This document shows, one piece after another, positions 1-6,561 of a DNA stretch of 7,790 bases. The DNA is taken from positions 1 through 7,790 of the forward strand of contig CAIWTC010000326.1 in NCBI GenBank assembly GCA_903915485.1. The letters are read 5' to 3'. Within the stretch, counting starts at the first letter, position 1; every line of letters begins with the position of its first letter. The notes beneath the pieces were generated by a model. That model was not told where the DNA came from. It made no database searches and worked only from the letters and a program-made list of their open reading frames with translations. This DNA is from an uncultured Ignavibacteriales bacterium (GTDB lineage: Bacteria > Bacteroidota > Ignavibacteria > Ignavibacteriales > Ignavibacteriaceae). A program made the position numbers and the translations under genes.

Positions 1-187
1 TCACCCAATTGATCGAATCGCCAACATAGGTGATCACATAATCGCCCATACGATGAGGTTTCCCTCTCTCCAAAAATAAATTCTCAAAATTTTCTTTTTG
101 CGTTTTTTCATCATTGCCTCTAAACATTTGCTCACCGGTACGATTAATGGAAATGACTTTTTTATTTGCCGAAGAAATTAAAACTCC
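1..187 (-). CDS. Partial cytochrome c biogenesis protein, CcmF/CcsA-like (both ends missing)
   Basis: Reading the minus strand from 187 down to 2 gives 62 codons with no stop, and the frame is still open at the window edge. The peptide begins GVLISSANKKVISINRTG and later has RGKPHRMGDYVITYVGDS. A small hydrophobic end running into SS(A)xK..IS, followed by a soluble stretch with 'G..MG.Y.VTY.GDS', resembles the periplasmic part of CcmF/CcsA-type heme-handling proteins of Bacteroidota and Chlorobiota; this is recognition from memory. Such proteins are membrane proteins that help attach heme to cytochromes c. The hydrophobic helix expected before GVLISS is absent: upstream codons read SSKSCLV, and the opposite strand there is coding topA. 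The gene is therefore broken at about 175-187. The family call is moderately sure; that this is real minus-strand coding sequence is fairly sure. Confidence 0.5.
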
Positions 188-1838
188 TACCAAACATGAT
201 TTAGAAGATAACCTGGAGAAATTCAGCGTTGGACATACTTGGATTCAGAACAAGGAAAGTGCAGAACAAATTGCAGAGTCTATTAAAAGCCTAAGCAATT
301 TTTCTATCATTGATGTTTCAAAGAGAGCTACCAAACGAAATGCCCCTGCGCCCTTTATAACAAGCACGATGCAGGCAGAAGCATCGCGTGTGCTTCGTTT
401 CAGAGCTCGGCAAACTATGCAGATAGCGCAAAAGTTATATGAAGGTATTGAGTTAGGCGAGGAAGGTCTCGTCGGATTGATTACTTACATGAGAACTGAC
501 TCAACCAGACTTAGTGATGAAATAGTAACTGATGCCAGAACATTCATAAAGGATTCATTCGGAGAAAAATATCTCCCGCAAGGACCTGTATCCTATGATA
601 AAAAGAAAGGCACAAATGTTCAGGATGCGCATGAGGCTATTCGTCCAACTTCCATGAAGTTCACCCCTGAATTTGTTCGCCCTTTTTTAGATGATTATAT
701 GTTCAAACTTTATTCATTGATTTGGAAACGCTTTGTTGCATGCCAAATGAACCCAATGATTACAGACACTACTATTGTTGAGATAGCTGCTGATAAATAT
801 TTATTCAAAGCTTATGGACAGATTATTCAATTTGATGGTTTTACAATTCTTTATTCTGAAAGTTTTGAAAATGATGAACAGAAGGAAGAGGACAGAGCGG
901 AAGCAAGAAACTCTTCACTCCCAAAATCTATAGCTAAAAATGATAATTTAAAATTAGCAGATTTAATCACCAAACAGCATTTCACTAAGCCACCTCCTCG
1001 TTATACTGAAAGTTCATTAATCAAAGAATTGGAAAGTAAGGGAATCGGCAGGCCTAGTACATTTTCACTTATAGTTTCAACAGTAGTGGATAGGGGATAT
1101 GTAAATCAGGTTGATAGAAAACTTATCCCGACAAGTTTAGGGAAAAAAGTTAATACAACTTTAGTTGATAACTTCCCTGATATTATAGATGTTGGATTCA
1201 CTGTAAAAATGGAAGGCGAATTAGATCAGATAGCACAAAATGAAAATGAATATCTAAGCGTTCTGAACGATTTTTATATCCCATTTTCTAATTCATTAAA
1301 ACGTGTTGAAGATTCAATTGAGAAAGTTTTGTGCGAAAAATGCAGTTCTGAAATGGTTATTAAATATGGCCGTTTCGGAAGATTCATGGCCTGTACGAAC
1401 TATCCTGAATGTAAGAATATAAAGTCATTAAAAGAACTTAACAACGAAAGCACTGAACCTGAGTACACCGGAGATACTTGTGAGCTTTGCGGTGCCCGAA
1501 CAGTATATAGACAAGGTAAATTTGGTAAATTTATTGGTTGCGAAAAATATCCCGATTGTACTTTTATCAAAAGCATTACATTAGGAATTGCCTGTCCAAA
1601 ATGTGCCACAGGGGAAGTTTCCGAACGAGTTTCTAAAAAAAGAAGAACATTCTTTGGATGTACTAAATATCCTGATTGTGACTTCGTAAGCTGGACCAGA
1701 CCAAATTTGACTCCTTGCCCTAACGGCGATTCGAATTATATGGCAGAAAAATATTCAAAAACCAAAGGCAAATATTTAGAGTGTCCTGTTTGTAAGGAAA
1801 ATATCGAAATTGATGCTCCTGCAGAATATGAAGAATGA
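147..1838 (+). CDS. topA: DNA topoisomerase I, 5'-truncated (Toprim domain missing)
   Basis: Type IA topoisomerase that relaxes negatively supercoiled DNA through a covalent tyrosine link. The active-site motif GLITYMRTDSTR is clear, with the catalytic Tyr codon at 486-488. It is preceded by the conserved APFITSTMQAEASR region and followed by DAHEAIRPT and the ESKGIGRPST motif. The C-terminus carries three complete four-Cys zinc ribbons (about 1332-1412, 1479-1559, 1593-1679) and a fourth at about 1716-1793 in which one Cys is replaced (CPNG instead of CPxC). About 250-300 residues that normally come first, with the Toprim Mg-binding acidic residues, are absent. The start given is the first ATG in frame; TTG at 114 is also open. 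Neither is a true topA start, because homology seems to begin only near 175-182 (IKTPTKHDLED). As written, the product would be inactive. The stop overlaps the next gene by 11 bases. Confidence 0.9.
   Translation: MEMTFLFAEEIKTPTKHDLEDNLEKFSVGHTWIQNKESAEQIAESIKSLSNFSIIDVSKRATKRNAPAPFITSTMQAEASRVLRFRARQTMQIAQKLYEGIELGEEGLVGLITYMRTDSTRLSDEIVTDARTFIKDSFGEKYLPQGPVSYDKKKGTNVQDAHEAIRPTSMKFTPEFVRPFLDDYMFKLYSLIWKRFVACQMNPMITDTTIVEIAADKYLFKAYGQIIQFDGFTILYSESFENDEQKEEDRAEARNSSLPKSIAKNDNLKLADLITKQHFTKPPPRYTESSLIKELESKGIGRPSTFSLIVSTVVDRGYVNQVDRKLIPTSLGKKVNTTLVDNFPDIIDVGFTVKMEGELDQIAQNENEYLSVLNDFYIPFSNSLKRVEDSIEKVLCEKCSSEMVIKYGRFGRFMACTNYPECKNIKSLKELNNESTEPEYTGDTCELCGARTVYRQGKFGKFIGCEKYPDCTFIKSITLGIACPKCATGEVSERVSKKRRTFFGCTKYPDCDFVSWTRPNLTPCPNGDSNYMAEKYSKTKGKYLECPVCKENIEIDAPAEYEE
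160..190. other. Breakpoint joining minus-strand ccmF-like gene and plus-strand topA
   Basis: Left of this segment only the minus strand looks like a protein gene; right of it only the plus strand does. Both genes lose their N-terminal halves here, which cannot happen by normal gene end-to-end packing. The exact join cannot be placed by eye, because the plus-strand residues LFAEEIKT and the minus-strand residues GVLISSANKK share the same bases. Either an assembly chimera or a genuine inversion/deletion join would give this picture. Confidence 0.7.
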
Positions 1839-2724
1839 GAACGAAACAGTATTATTCTATATTCAAGATTATCTCTCGAATATAAAAAACATTAAAAGAA
1901 ATAGTGCTTTGACAATAACCACTTATCAAGGCACTCTTTTGGAATTTAATTTATACTTAGAAAGTATAAATATATCATTACCTTCTCAAATAAATCTTCA
2001 AATAGTAAAAAAATATATCCGTGAACTTAGAGAAAAATTCGAAAGCGTTACCATCGCAAAGAAAGTAAGCTCAATCAAGTCATTCCTTAAATACCTTTAT
2101 CAAAACGAGCATATTGATTCAACATTCTTCGATACAATTAAATCACCGATCAAGAAAAAATTACTTCCACTCATATACACTGAAAAAGAAATTGTTGTTC
2201 TGTTTTCATTAATTCAAAACTCAGAATTATATGATTATGATAAAAAGCTGATTATATGTATCTTCGATTTACTTTATGGTTGTGGTCTAAGAGTAAGTGA
2301 ACTTTGTTCTATTTTGAAATCTAGAATTCAATTAGGCAAAAGAGAATTGTTGATTTTAGGTAAGGGGAATAAAGAAAGAATCGTCCCAATTGGAATGGCC
2401 ACTAAGAAGAATATTATTGAATATCTAAATGTAAGAAATTCAACCAGCGAATATCTATTAGTATCGAGAAAAGGTAACCCTATAAATACCAGATATGTAC
2501 AAAGAATAACAAAAAAATATATGTCAAGTATTTCTGAATCGAGCCGTAAAAGTCCACATATTTTTAGGCATAGTGCAGCTACGCATATGCTTGATAACGG
2601 TGCAGACTTAAACGCTACAAAAGAATTTTTAGGACATTCAAGTCTTTCCTCAACACAAATCTACACTCATGTTAGTGTAGAAAGACTGAAGTCCGTTTAT
2701 AAACAATCACATCCAAAATCTTAA
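1828..2724 (+). CDS. xerC: Tyrosine recombinase XerC/XerD family
   Basis: Site-specific recombinase expected to resolve chromosome dimers at dif, working with a partner Xer protein and FtsK. From the ATG at 1828 it is 298 residues, the usual Xer length. An N-terminal SAM-like core-binding domain (about 10-100) precedes the catalytic domain. All six catalytic residues are present: R155 in GCGLRVSEL, K179 in LGKGNKER, H244 and R247 in HIFRHSAATHML, H270 in LGHSS, and the nucleophile Y279 in TQIYTHV. The start overlaps the topA stop. TTG 1810 and ATG 1813 are in-frame alternatives, with a weak AAGGA at 1794-1798. The link to hpf downstream resembles the recombinase-hpf order common in Bacteroidota, so this is a housekeeping Xer rather than a phage integrase; no attachment sites or phage genes are seen. 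XerC versus XerD cannot be told from this sequence alone. Confidence 0.9.
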   Translation: MKNENETVLFYIQDYLSNIKNIKRNSALTITTYQGTLLEFNLYLESINISLPSQINLQIVKKYIRELREKFESVTIAKKVSSIKSFLKYLYQNEHIDSTFFDTIKSPIKKKLLPLIYTEKEIVVLFSLIQNSELYDYDKKLIICIFDLLYGCGLRVSELCSILKSRIQLGKRELLILGKGNKERIVPIGMATKKNIIEYLNVRNSTSEYLLVSRKGNPINTRYVQRITKKYMSSISESSRKSPHIFRHSAATHMLDNGADLNATKEFLGHSSLSSTQIYTHVSVERLKSVYKQSHPKS

Positions 2725-2731
2725 ATAATTC

Positions 2732-2736
2732 GGAGG
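2732..2736 (+). promoter_or_regulatory. Strong ribosome binding site of hpf
   Basis: GGAGG five bases before the ATG at 2742, in the 17-base gap after the recombinase stop. It is the strongest Shine-Dalgarno match in the window; the overlapping hprK and recombinase starts have no comparable site. Confidence 0.75.
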
Positions 2737-2741
2737 TCTTT

Positions 2742-3077
2742 ATGAAAATCTCAATCACTGCAAGAAAATTCAAAGCCAGAGATGAACTCAAAACCTACAT
2801 TGAATCTGAAGTGGAATCTCTTGGTAAATATTTTGATGGAATACTGGATGTTGAAGTAATCCTTAGCTTCCAACACCAAAAAGACAGTATTAAGAATGCT
2901 GAAATTATAGCAAAAGTGCCCGGCCAAGTACTCACCTCAAAAAATGATGCCGCTGATTTTGAACTGGCAGTTCGCGGAGCTGTAGAGAAAATCGGAAGAC
3001 AATTACAGAAGTTAAAAGAAAAAAGAAACGAGTTCACTCCAATTCCACCGGTTCCAGATGATACAGATCAACAATAA
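2742..3077 (+). CDS. hpf: Ribosome hibernation promoting factor, short form (HPF/RaiA family)
   Basis: A 111-residue protein starting MKISITARKFKARDELKTYIE, the typical first strand and helix of the HPF/YfiA fold. It continues with the conserved VEVILSF strand, the AEIIAKVPGQVL strand and the helix DFELAVRGAVEKIGRQLQKLKEK, rich in basic residues that contact 16S rRNA. Family members bind the small ribosomal subunit at the decoding region in slow growth or starvation and silence the ribosome. The protein ends shortly after the second helix with a proline-rich tail, so it lacks the C-terminal dimerisation domain of long HPF. It follows the recombinase by 17 bases and overlaps hprK by 20 bases, which suggests co-transcription and coupled translation. 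The neighbourhood of hpf and hprK recalls the proteobacterial rpoN-hpf-ptsN-hprK cluster. Confidence 0.92.
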   Translation: MKISITARKFKARDELKTYIESEVESLGKYFDGILDVEVILSFQHQKDSIKNAEIIAKVPGQVLTSKNDAADFELAVRGAVEKIGRQLQKLKEKRNEFTPIPPVPDDTDQQ

Positions 3078-4071
3078 GGCAATACAACGAAAAGAATTTG
3101 TAGAGGTCGGCTTTCTCTATGAAAATATCAAAAGTAAACTGAAGCTGAAACTTTTATCAGACGAGAGTGGATTTTCTAGAATTATAAAAGATCAAAATTT
3201 ACACAGACCCGGCTTAGCCTTAGCCGGGTTTGTGGGGCTTTTTTCTTACTCAAGAGTTCAAGTATTTGGGAATACAGAAATGCGATACTTGAGGCAACTT
3301 TCTGATGAATCTAGGAAAAGTGCAATTGAAAAGATTTTTGAATTTACTATCCCGTGCATAATATTAACTGACAGCAATGAGCCTTTCCCGGAACTGATTA
3401 AATTAGCAAATGAAAAGAACATCCCAATATTTGGCTCGTCTCTTTCAACCACGAAGGTAACTTATTTTCTTAGCGATTTCCTTGATGACCAGTTAGCGTT
3501 AAGGCTTAGTATTCATGGTTCTTTCGTAGATGTCTATGGAGTTGGAATTATGTTCGTTGGAAAGTCAGGTATTGGGAAAAGCGAAGTTGCGCTTGACTTA
3601 ATTGAAAGGGGACATAGACTAGTTAGCGATGATGTAACTATTCTTACAAAAAAGGGTGAAGCAATATTAATTGGAGCGGGAACGGACATTAACAAACACT
3701 TTATGGAGATAAGAGGATTAGGTCTCCTAAATGTTGAAAAAATGTTTGGAGTTCGTGCCATTAGGTACCAAAAACGGCTTGAGACTGTAGTTGAACTTGA
3801 AAATTGGGATGTTTCCCAGAACTATGAGAGAACGGGTCTTGACGGGTCCACCATTTCAATTCTTGATGTTGAAATCCCATATGTAAAACTTCCTATAATT
3901 CCAGGTAAAAATATTACTGTTATTTCAGAAATTATAGCGTTGCACTATTTATTAAAGCATTATGGTTATGATGCAGCAATAGATTTTCAGGAAATGTTGA
4001 ACTCAAGGTTGGCCGGAGGGAAAAATCAACATTCTCGTGCAGTTTCTACTTTTCAGCATGATTTTGAGTAG
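3058..4071 (+). CDS. hprK: HPr(Ser) kinase/phosphorylase
   Basis: Bifunctional enzyme that phosphorylates a serine of HPr (or an HPr-like protein) and removes the phosphate again. The 337-residue protein has the N-terminal domain with the conserved HRPGLALAGF motif (49-58). The C-terminal kinase domain has H153, the P-loop GKSGIGKSE (168-176, K174), the acidic pair D191-D192 in LVSDDV, and the family signature RGLGLLNVEKMFG (219-231). The RTGLD segment near 258-262 matches the usual 'YDRLGLD' region. All key residues are present, so it should be active. The ATG at 3058 lies inside the end of hpf and has no Shine-Dalgarno sequence; translation probably depends on hpf. No ptsH, ptsI or ptsN gene is in the window, so the substrate is not shown here. 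A terminator-like hairpin lies in codons 49-59. Confidence 0.95.
   Translation: MIQINNKAIQRKEFVEVGFLYENIKSKLKLKLLSDESGFSRIIKDQNLHRPGLALAGFVGLFSYSRVQVFGNTEMRYLRQLSDESRKSAIEKIFEFTIPCIILTDSNEPFPELIKLANEKNIPIFGSSLSTTKVTYFLSDFLDDQLALRLSIHGSFVDVYGVGIMFVGKSGIGKSEVALDLIERGHRLVSDDVTILTKKGEAILIGAGTDINKHFMEIRGLGLLNVEKMFGVRAIRYQKRLETVVELENWDVSQNYERTGLDGSTISILDVEIPYVKLPIIPGKNITVISEIIALHYLLKHYGYDAAIDFQEMLNSRLAGGKNQHSRAVSTFQHDFE
3202..3244 (+). terminator. Terminator-like hairpin inside hprK
   Basis: A 13-base-pair stem (3202-3214 with 3222-3234, one G-T wobble, all other pairs Watson-Crick) encloses a 7-base loop. Four bases later comes a run of six T (3239-3244). It lies within the hprK frame in the codons for HRPGLALAGFVGLF. 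The inverted repeat uses GC-rich codons (CCC GGC ... GCC GGG) although the genome is AT-rich. By shape it is a good intrinsic terminator, although the T-run is slightly displaced. Whether it stops transcription is unknown; the conserved peptide motif partly dictates the bases. Confidence 0.45.
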
Positions 4072-4082
4072 TTTTAACTACT
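4067..4082. repeat. Small perfect palindrome at the end of hprK
   Basis: AGTAGTT, two T, then AACTACT: a 7-base inverted repeat that includes the hprK TAG stop. It is AT-rich, has almost no loop and no following T-run, so it is at best a weak terminator; a protein-binding site before the M23 promoter is also possible. Confidence 0.3.
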
Positions 4083-4109
4083 ATTTATCTTAAAATAATT
4101 CTTTGGATA

Positions 4110-4141
4110 TTTGACATTCTACAAGAGTATTGGTATATTTG
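4110..4141 (+). promoter_or_regulatory. Bacteroidota-type promoter before the M23 peptidase gene
   Basis: TTTG at 4110-4113 (also reading TTGACA at 4111-4116) and TATATTTG at 4134-4141, separated by 20 bases. This fits the known Bacteroidota primary-sigma consensus of TTTG, about 19-20 bases, then TAnnTTTG. Transcription would begin close to 4147-4150, leaving almost no leader before the ATG at 4151. It lies in the only sizeable gap between hprK and the next gene. Confidence 0.55.
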
Positions 4142-4150
4142 CCATCTCAT

Positions 4151-5068
4151 ATGAAAAAGTTTTATTACCTCTCAAAATTTAAAATTCAGTCAATTGATCT
4201 GAAAAATTACAGACTTAAATTCTTAGGTCTGGTTTTTAGTATTTTTGCCGCATCTTTGGTCTTGATTTCGGGAGTAGTTTATATATATTCTACTTTTATT
4301 AGCCCTCCGAAAGACCTTGCTGAAATTAAAAGTGAGAACGAATTATTGAAGGGGAAGTTGAATTCATTGCTTGTTAATTACAAGGATATGGAGTCAAAAC
4401 TAGATTCTCTTCACAGTGCTACAAAAACGCTTCGGGTAACAGCTAATCTTGCTCCTATTGAGGAGAGTCAACGAACCATGGGATTTGGCGGTAAAGTTGC
4501 CGGAAGTATTTCGGATGTAATAGCAGGGAAGAACCCTGACCTTAAAAGTGCTTTAGACTCATTCGATAGCATCTCTAAAAAGTTTGAGTTTGAGAAAAGA
4601 AATGTTTCTGATATTCAGTCTGCATTTTCTAAAAATATACAAATGTATAAATCAATTCCTGCAATTCAGCCTTGCGACGGAGAACTCTCGGAAAATGGAT
4701 TTGGAATGAGAATGCATCCAATTTTACATACATTGATGATGCACGAAGGTATTGATATAGTAACAGATGTCGGCACACCGGTTGTTACCAGCGCTGACGG
4801 AATTGTTGAATACACAGGTATTAAGAGTGGTTATGGATTGTGTGTTGAGGTCAACCATGGTTTTGGTTATAAAACCCGTTATGGTCACTTATCCAAGGTT
4901 TTAGTTAAAGAGGGACAGAGATTAACAAGGGGTACAGAATTAGCTCTATCAGGGAACTCAGGCCTATCTACAGGCCCGCATTTGCATTATGAGGTATCTC
5001 ATAATGGGACAAGCTTAGACCCTGTTCAGTTTTTTTTCACAAGAACTAATTTATTCAGTTCAAAATAA
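4151..5068 (+). CDS. Membrane-anchored M23 (LytM-type) metallopeptidase
   Basis: A 305-residue protein that probably cleaves peptide bridges of peptidoglycan, or regulates an amidase, in the periplasm. A basic N-terminal tail is followed by one membrane helix (about 24-47, LGLVFSIFAASLVLISGVVYIYS) and a coiled-coil stretch (about 55-95, with SENELLKGKLNSLL). The C-terminal M23 domain has the zinc residues H198 and D202 in HEGIDIV, the H246 of YGHLS, and the GPHLHYE motif with H277 and H279. All LytM catalytic positions are present, so it should be an active enzyme, unlike the degenerate EnvC/NlpD type. The ATG at 4151 is preferred over TTG 4130 because 4130 lies within the likely promoter. 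There is no Shine-Dalgarno site. The architecture (tail, helix, coil, peptidase) is common in FCB-group genomes beside cell-shape genes, but no bactofilin gene is visible here. Confidence 0.92.
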   Translation: MKKFYYLSKFKIQSIDLKNYRLKFLGLVFSIFAASLVLISGVVYIYSTFISPPKDLAEIKSENELLKGKLNSLLVNYKDMESKLDSLHSATKTLRVTANLAPIEESQRTMGFGGKVAGSISDVIAGKNPDLKSALDSFDSISKKFEFEKRNVSDIQSAFSKNIQMYKSIPAIQPCDGELSENGFGMRMHPILHTLMMHEGIDIVTDVGTPVVTSADGIVEYTGIKSGYGLCVEVNHGFGYKTRYGHLSKVLVKEGQRLTRGTELALSGNSGLSTGPHLHYEVSHNGTSLDPVQFFFTRTNLFSSK

Positions 5069-5073
5069 TATCA

Positions 5074-5079
5074 AAGGAG
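5074..5079 (+). promoter_or_regulatory. Ribosome binding site of the DUF2795-type gene, long spacing
   Basis: AAGGAG lies 12 bases before the ATG at 5092, longer than the usual 5-9. No other start codon in frame sits nearer to it, so the start at 5092 stands. Confidence 0.45.
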
Positions 5080-5091
5080 AAATTACAGTAG

Positions 5092-5313
5092 ATGATTTGG
5101 ACAATCGAGTTAGCAGCATACTTAGATGATGCGCCATGGCCTGCTTCAAGAGAAGAACTTATTGATTATGCGGAAAGAATTGGAGCACCGCTGGAAGTAA
5201 TTGAGAACTTAAAAGAACTCGAAGATTCTGATGAACCATACGAATCGATTGAGGAAATTTGGCCAGACTTTCCAACTGAAGAAGATTTTTTCTATAACGA
5301 GGATGAGTTATAA
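5092..5313 (+). CDS. Small acidic DUF2795-type protein
   Basis: A 73-residue protein of unknown function. The first half, LAAYLDDAPWPASREELIDYAERIGAPLEVIENLKEL, matches my memory of the DUF2795 pattern (yLd...fPaskeeLi.yA...gAp.evie.L). The second half is strongly acidic and aromatic, with SIEEIWPDFPTEEDFFYNEDEL at the end. In total there are about 24 Asp/Glu against 3 Lys/Arg. There is no signal peptide, membrane helix or cysteine, so a soluble cytoplasmic protein is expected. It starts 23 bases after the M23 stop, probably on the same transcript, and ends in an intrinsic terminator. The acidity would suit binding to a basic partner, but nothing here names one. Confidence 0.85.
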   Translation: MIWTIELAAYLDDAPWPASREELIDYAERIGAPLEVIENLKELEDSDEPYESIEEIWPDFPTEEDFFYNEDEL

Positions 5314-5336
5314 AGGCGGTTTCTATCGCCTTTTTT
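5312..5336 (+). terminator. Intrinsic terminator after the DUF2795-type gene
   Basis: A 7-base-pair stem, AAAGGCG with CGCCTTT, holds an 8-base loop and is followed directly by a run of six T (5331-5336). The stem begins inside the TAA stop codon at 5311-5313. It should end the M23-DUF2795 transcript. The holB start codon lies only four bases beyond the T-run. Confidence 0.8.
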
Positions 5337-5340
5337 ATTT

Positions 5341-6462
5341 ATGAATAATTACTGGTCAGGAATTTTTGGGCAACCTAAATTAAAGTTCTTTTTTGAAACC
5401 CTTATTGCAAATAAATCGTTTCCTCAAGCTATTATTATTGAGGGGACTAAAGGATGCGGAAAAGATGCTATCTCAGCAAGATTTGCTCAACTTCTAAATT
5501 TAGCACATCAAAATAAGCTTACAGAAACCATTGAGCAATCACGCTATCCCTTTAGCGCTCCATGGATTAAATATGTAGTCCCTTTACCTACAGGTGCAAA
5601 CGATTCCGGTCACGAAGATCCACTTCAAGGGCTACCTGAATCAACTGTTCAAGATATCCTAGAGCAAATCAAGGAGAAGAACAACAATCCTTACCACAAA
5701 ATGGAGATTGAAGCAGCTAAGGTAATTAAATTAAGCAGCATTAGAGATGTCAGACGACACTTATCATTAAGTTCAGCACCTAATCTGCGGAGAACAGTTT
5801 TGATTTCAGAAGCAGACAAAATGAATGAGGAATCACAGAACTCTTTGCTGAAGGATATAGAAGAACCACCTGAGAACACAACATTTATTTTGACTACTGA
5901 CAACATAGAGTTTTTACGCGAAACAATTATCTCTCGTTGCTGGGTACTAAAAGCTACACCGCTTGATGATGCTGATATCATCCAATTATTAACTCAAAGT
6001 TTTGACATTAGTTTAGAGGATGCCACTAATGTAGCCCCATTAGCTGAAGGTTCAATTTTTGAAGCGCAAAACTTATGTAATGAAAACATCAGCAAACTTA
6101 AGGAAACAACCGTTTCTTTCCTTAGACTTGCTTCCATGAACCGAGTTCATGAAGCTTTTCAGAATATTGAAAAATCTATTATTAAAGAGGGGACACAGAC
6201 CATAGCGCTTTTCTTAAGACTTATCATTTTGTGGCTTGGAGATGCTCATAAAAATAGATACGGCGCAGAAAATCTTTATTTTAATCAGCATAACGCTGAG
6301 TTTACTAAATATAATCAAAGGTTTTCCGGTGTTGACTTGTCTGAAATCAGCAGAAAAATCGATAAGTATCTTCAATCTTTGTATAGGAATAATGCTAACC
6401 CTTCAATCATTATTCATAATCTATTTTACCTGATACCGGATATATTAAAAGTCAAATCATGA
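5341..6462 (+). CDS. holB: DNA polymerase III delta-prime-like clamp loader subunit
   Basis: AAA+ subunit expected in the clamp-loader complex that places the sliding clamp on DNA. The 373-residue protein begins W..IFGQPKLKFFFETLIANKSFPQAIIIEG, the usual delta-prime/DnaX entry. It has a P-loop-like EGTKGCGKD (34-42), a Walker B-like LISEADKM (154-161), SQNSLLKDIEEPPENTTFIL, and the SRC motif (198-200) that supplies the arginine finger. The four zinc cysteines normally found between the P-loop and Walker B are absent. That place holds an insert of about 60 residues (about 60-120) with WIKYVVPLPTG. This form is familiar in Bacteroidota/Chlorobiota delta-prime. DnaX is less likely because of the missing zinc module and the length. 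The start is fixed by the conserved 'W..i.GQ', yet it has no Shine-Dalgarno site and sits directly behind a terminator. Confidence 0.85.
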   Translation: MNNYWSGIFGQPKLKFFFETLIANKSFPQAIIIEGTKGCGKDAISARFAQLLNLAHQNKLTETIEQSRYPFSAPWIKYVVPLPTGANDSGHEDPLQGLPESTVQDILEQIKEKNNNPYHKMEIEAAKVIKLSSIRDVRRHLSLSSAPNLRRTVLISEADKMNEESQNSLLKDIEEPPENTTFILTTDNIEFLRETIISRCWVLKATPLDDADIIQLLTQSFDISLEDATNVAPLAEGSIFEAQNLCNENISKLKETTVSFLRLASMNRVHEAFQNIEKSIIKEGTQTIALFLRLIILWLGDAHKNRYGAENLYFNQHNAEFTKYNQRFSGVDLSEISRKIDKYLQSLYRNNANPSIIIHNLFYLIPDILKVKS

Positions 6463-6513
6463 CCATAACTATTGAATTATTTAGAATAATACCTTTTGAA
6501 AAGTCTTCATTTT

Positions 6514-6542
6514 TTGATAACTTTCGAAATTATTTAAATTTA
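6514..6542 (+). promoter_or_regulatory. Possible promoter of the HU gene
   Basis: TTG at 6514-6516 and TAAATTTA at 6535-6542, 18 bases apart, match the Bacteroidota-type TTG/TAnnTTTG pattern except for the last base. It lies in the 99-base gap between holB and the HU gene. The gap is very AT-rich, so chance matches are likely. Apart from this and the ribosome binding site I see nothing else in the gap. Confidence 0.3.
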
Positions 6543-6548
6543 TCCTTT

Positions 6549-6554
6549 AAGGAG
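6549..6554 (+). promoter_or_regulatory. Ribosome binding site of the HU gene
   Basis: AAGGAG, seven bases before the ATG at 6562; it fixes this start. Confidence 0.7.
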
Positions 6555-6561
6555 TCTATAT

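Noticed and set aside
1828..2724. Possible mobile element or integron integrase because of the tyrosine recombinase.
   Set aside because: There are no attachment repeats, cassette genes or phage genes, and the gene sits between topA and hpf with Xer length and a typical housekeeping catalytic set.
2795..3037. An 80-codon minus-strand frame opposite hpf.
   Set aside because: It is the shadow of a certain gene; its composition (Ser/Phe-rich) is typical of an antisense reading, with no family resemblance.
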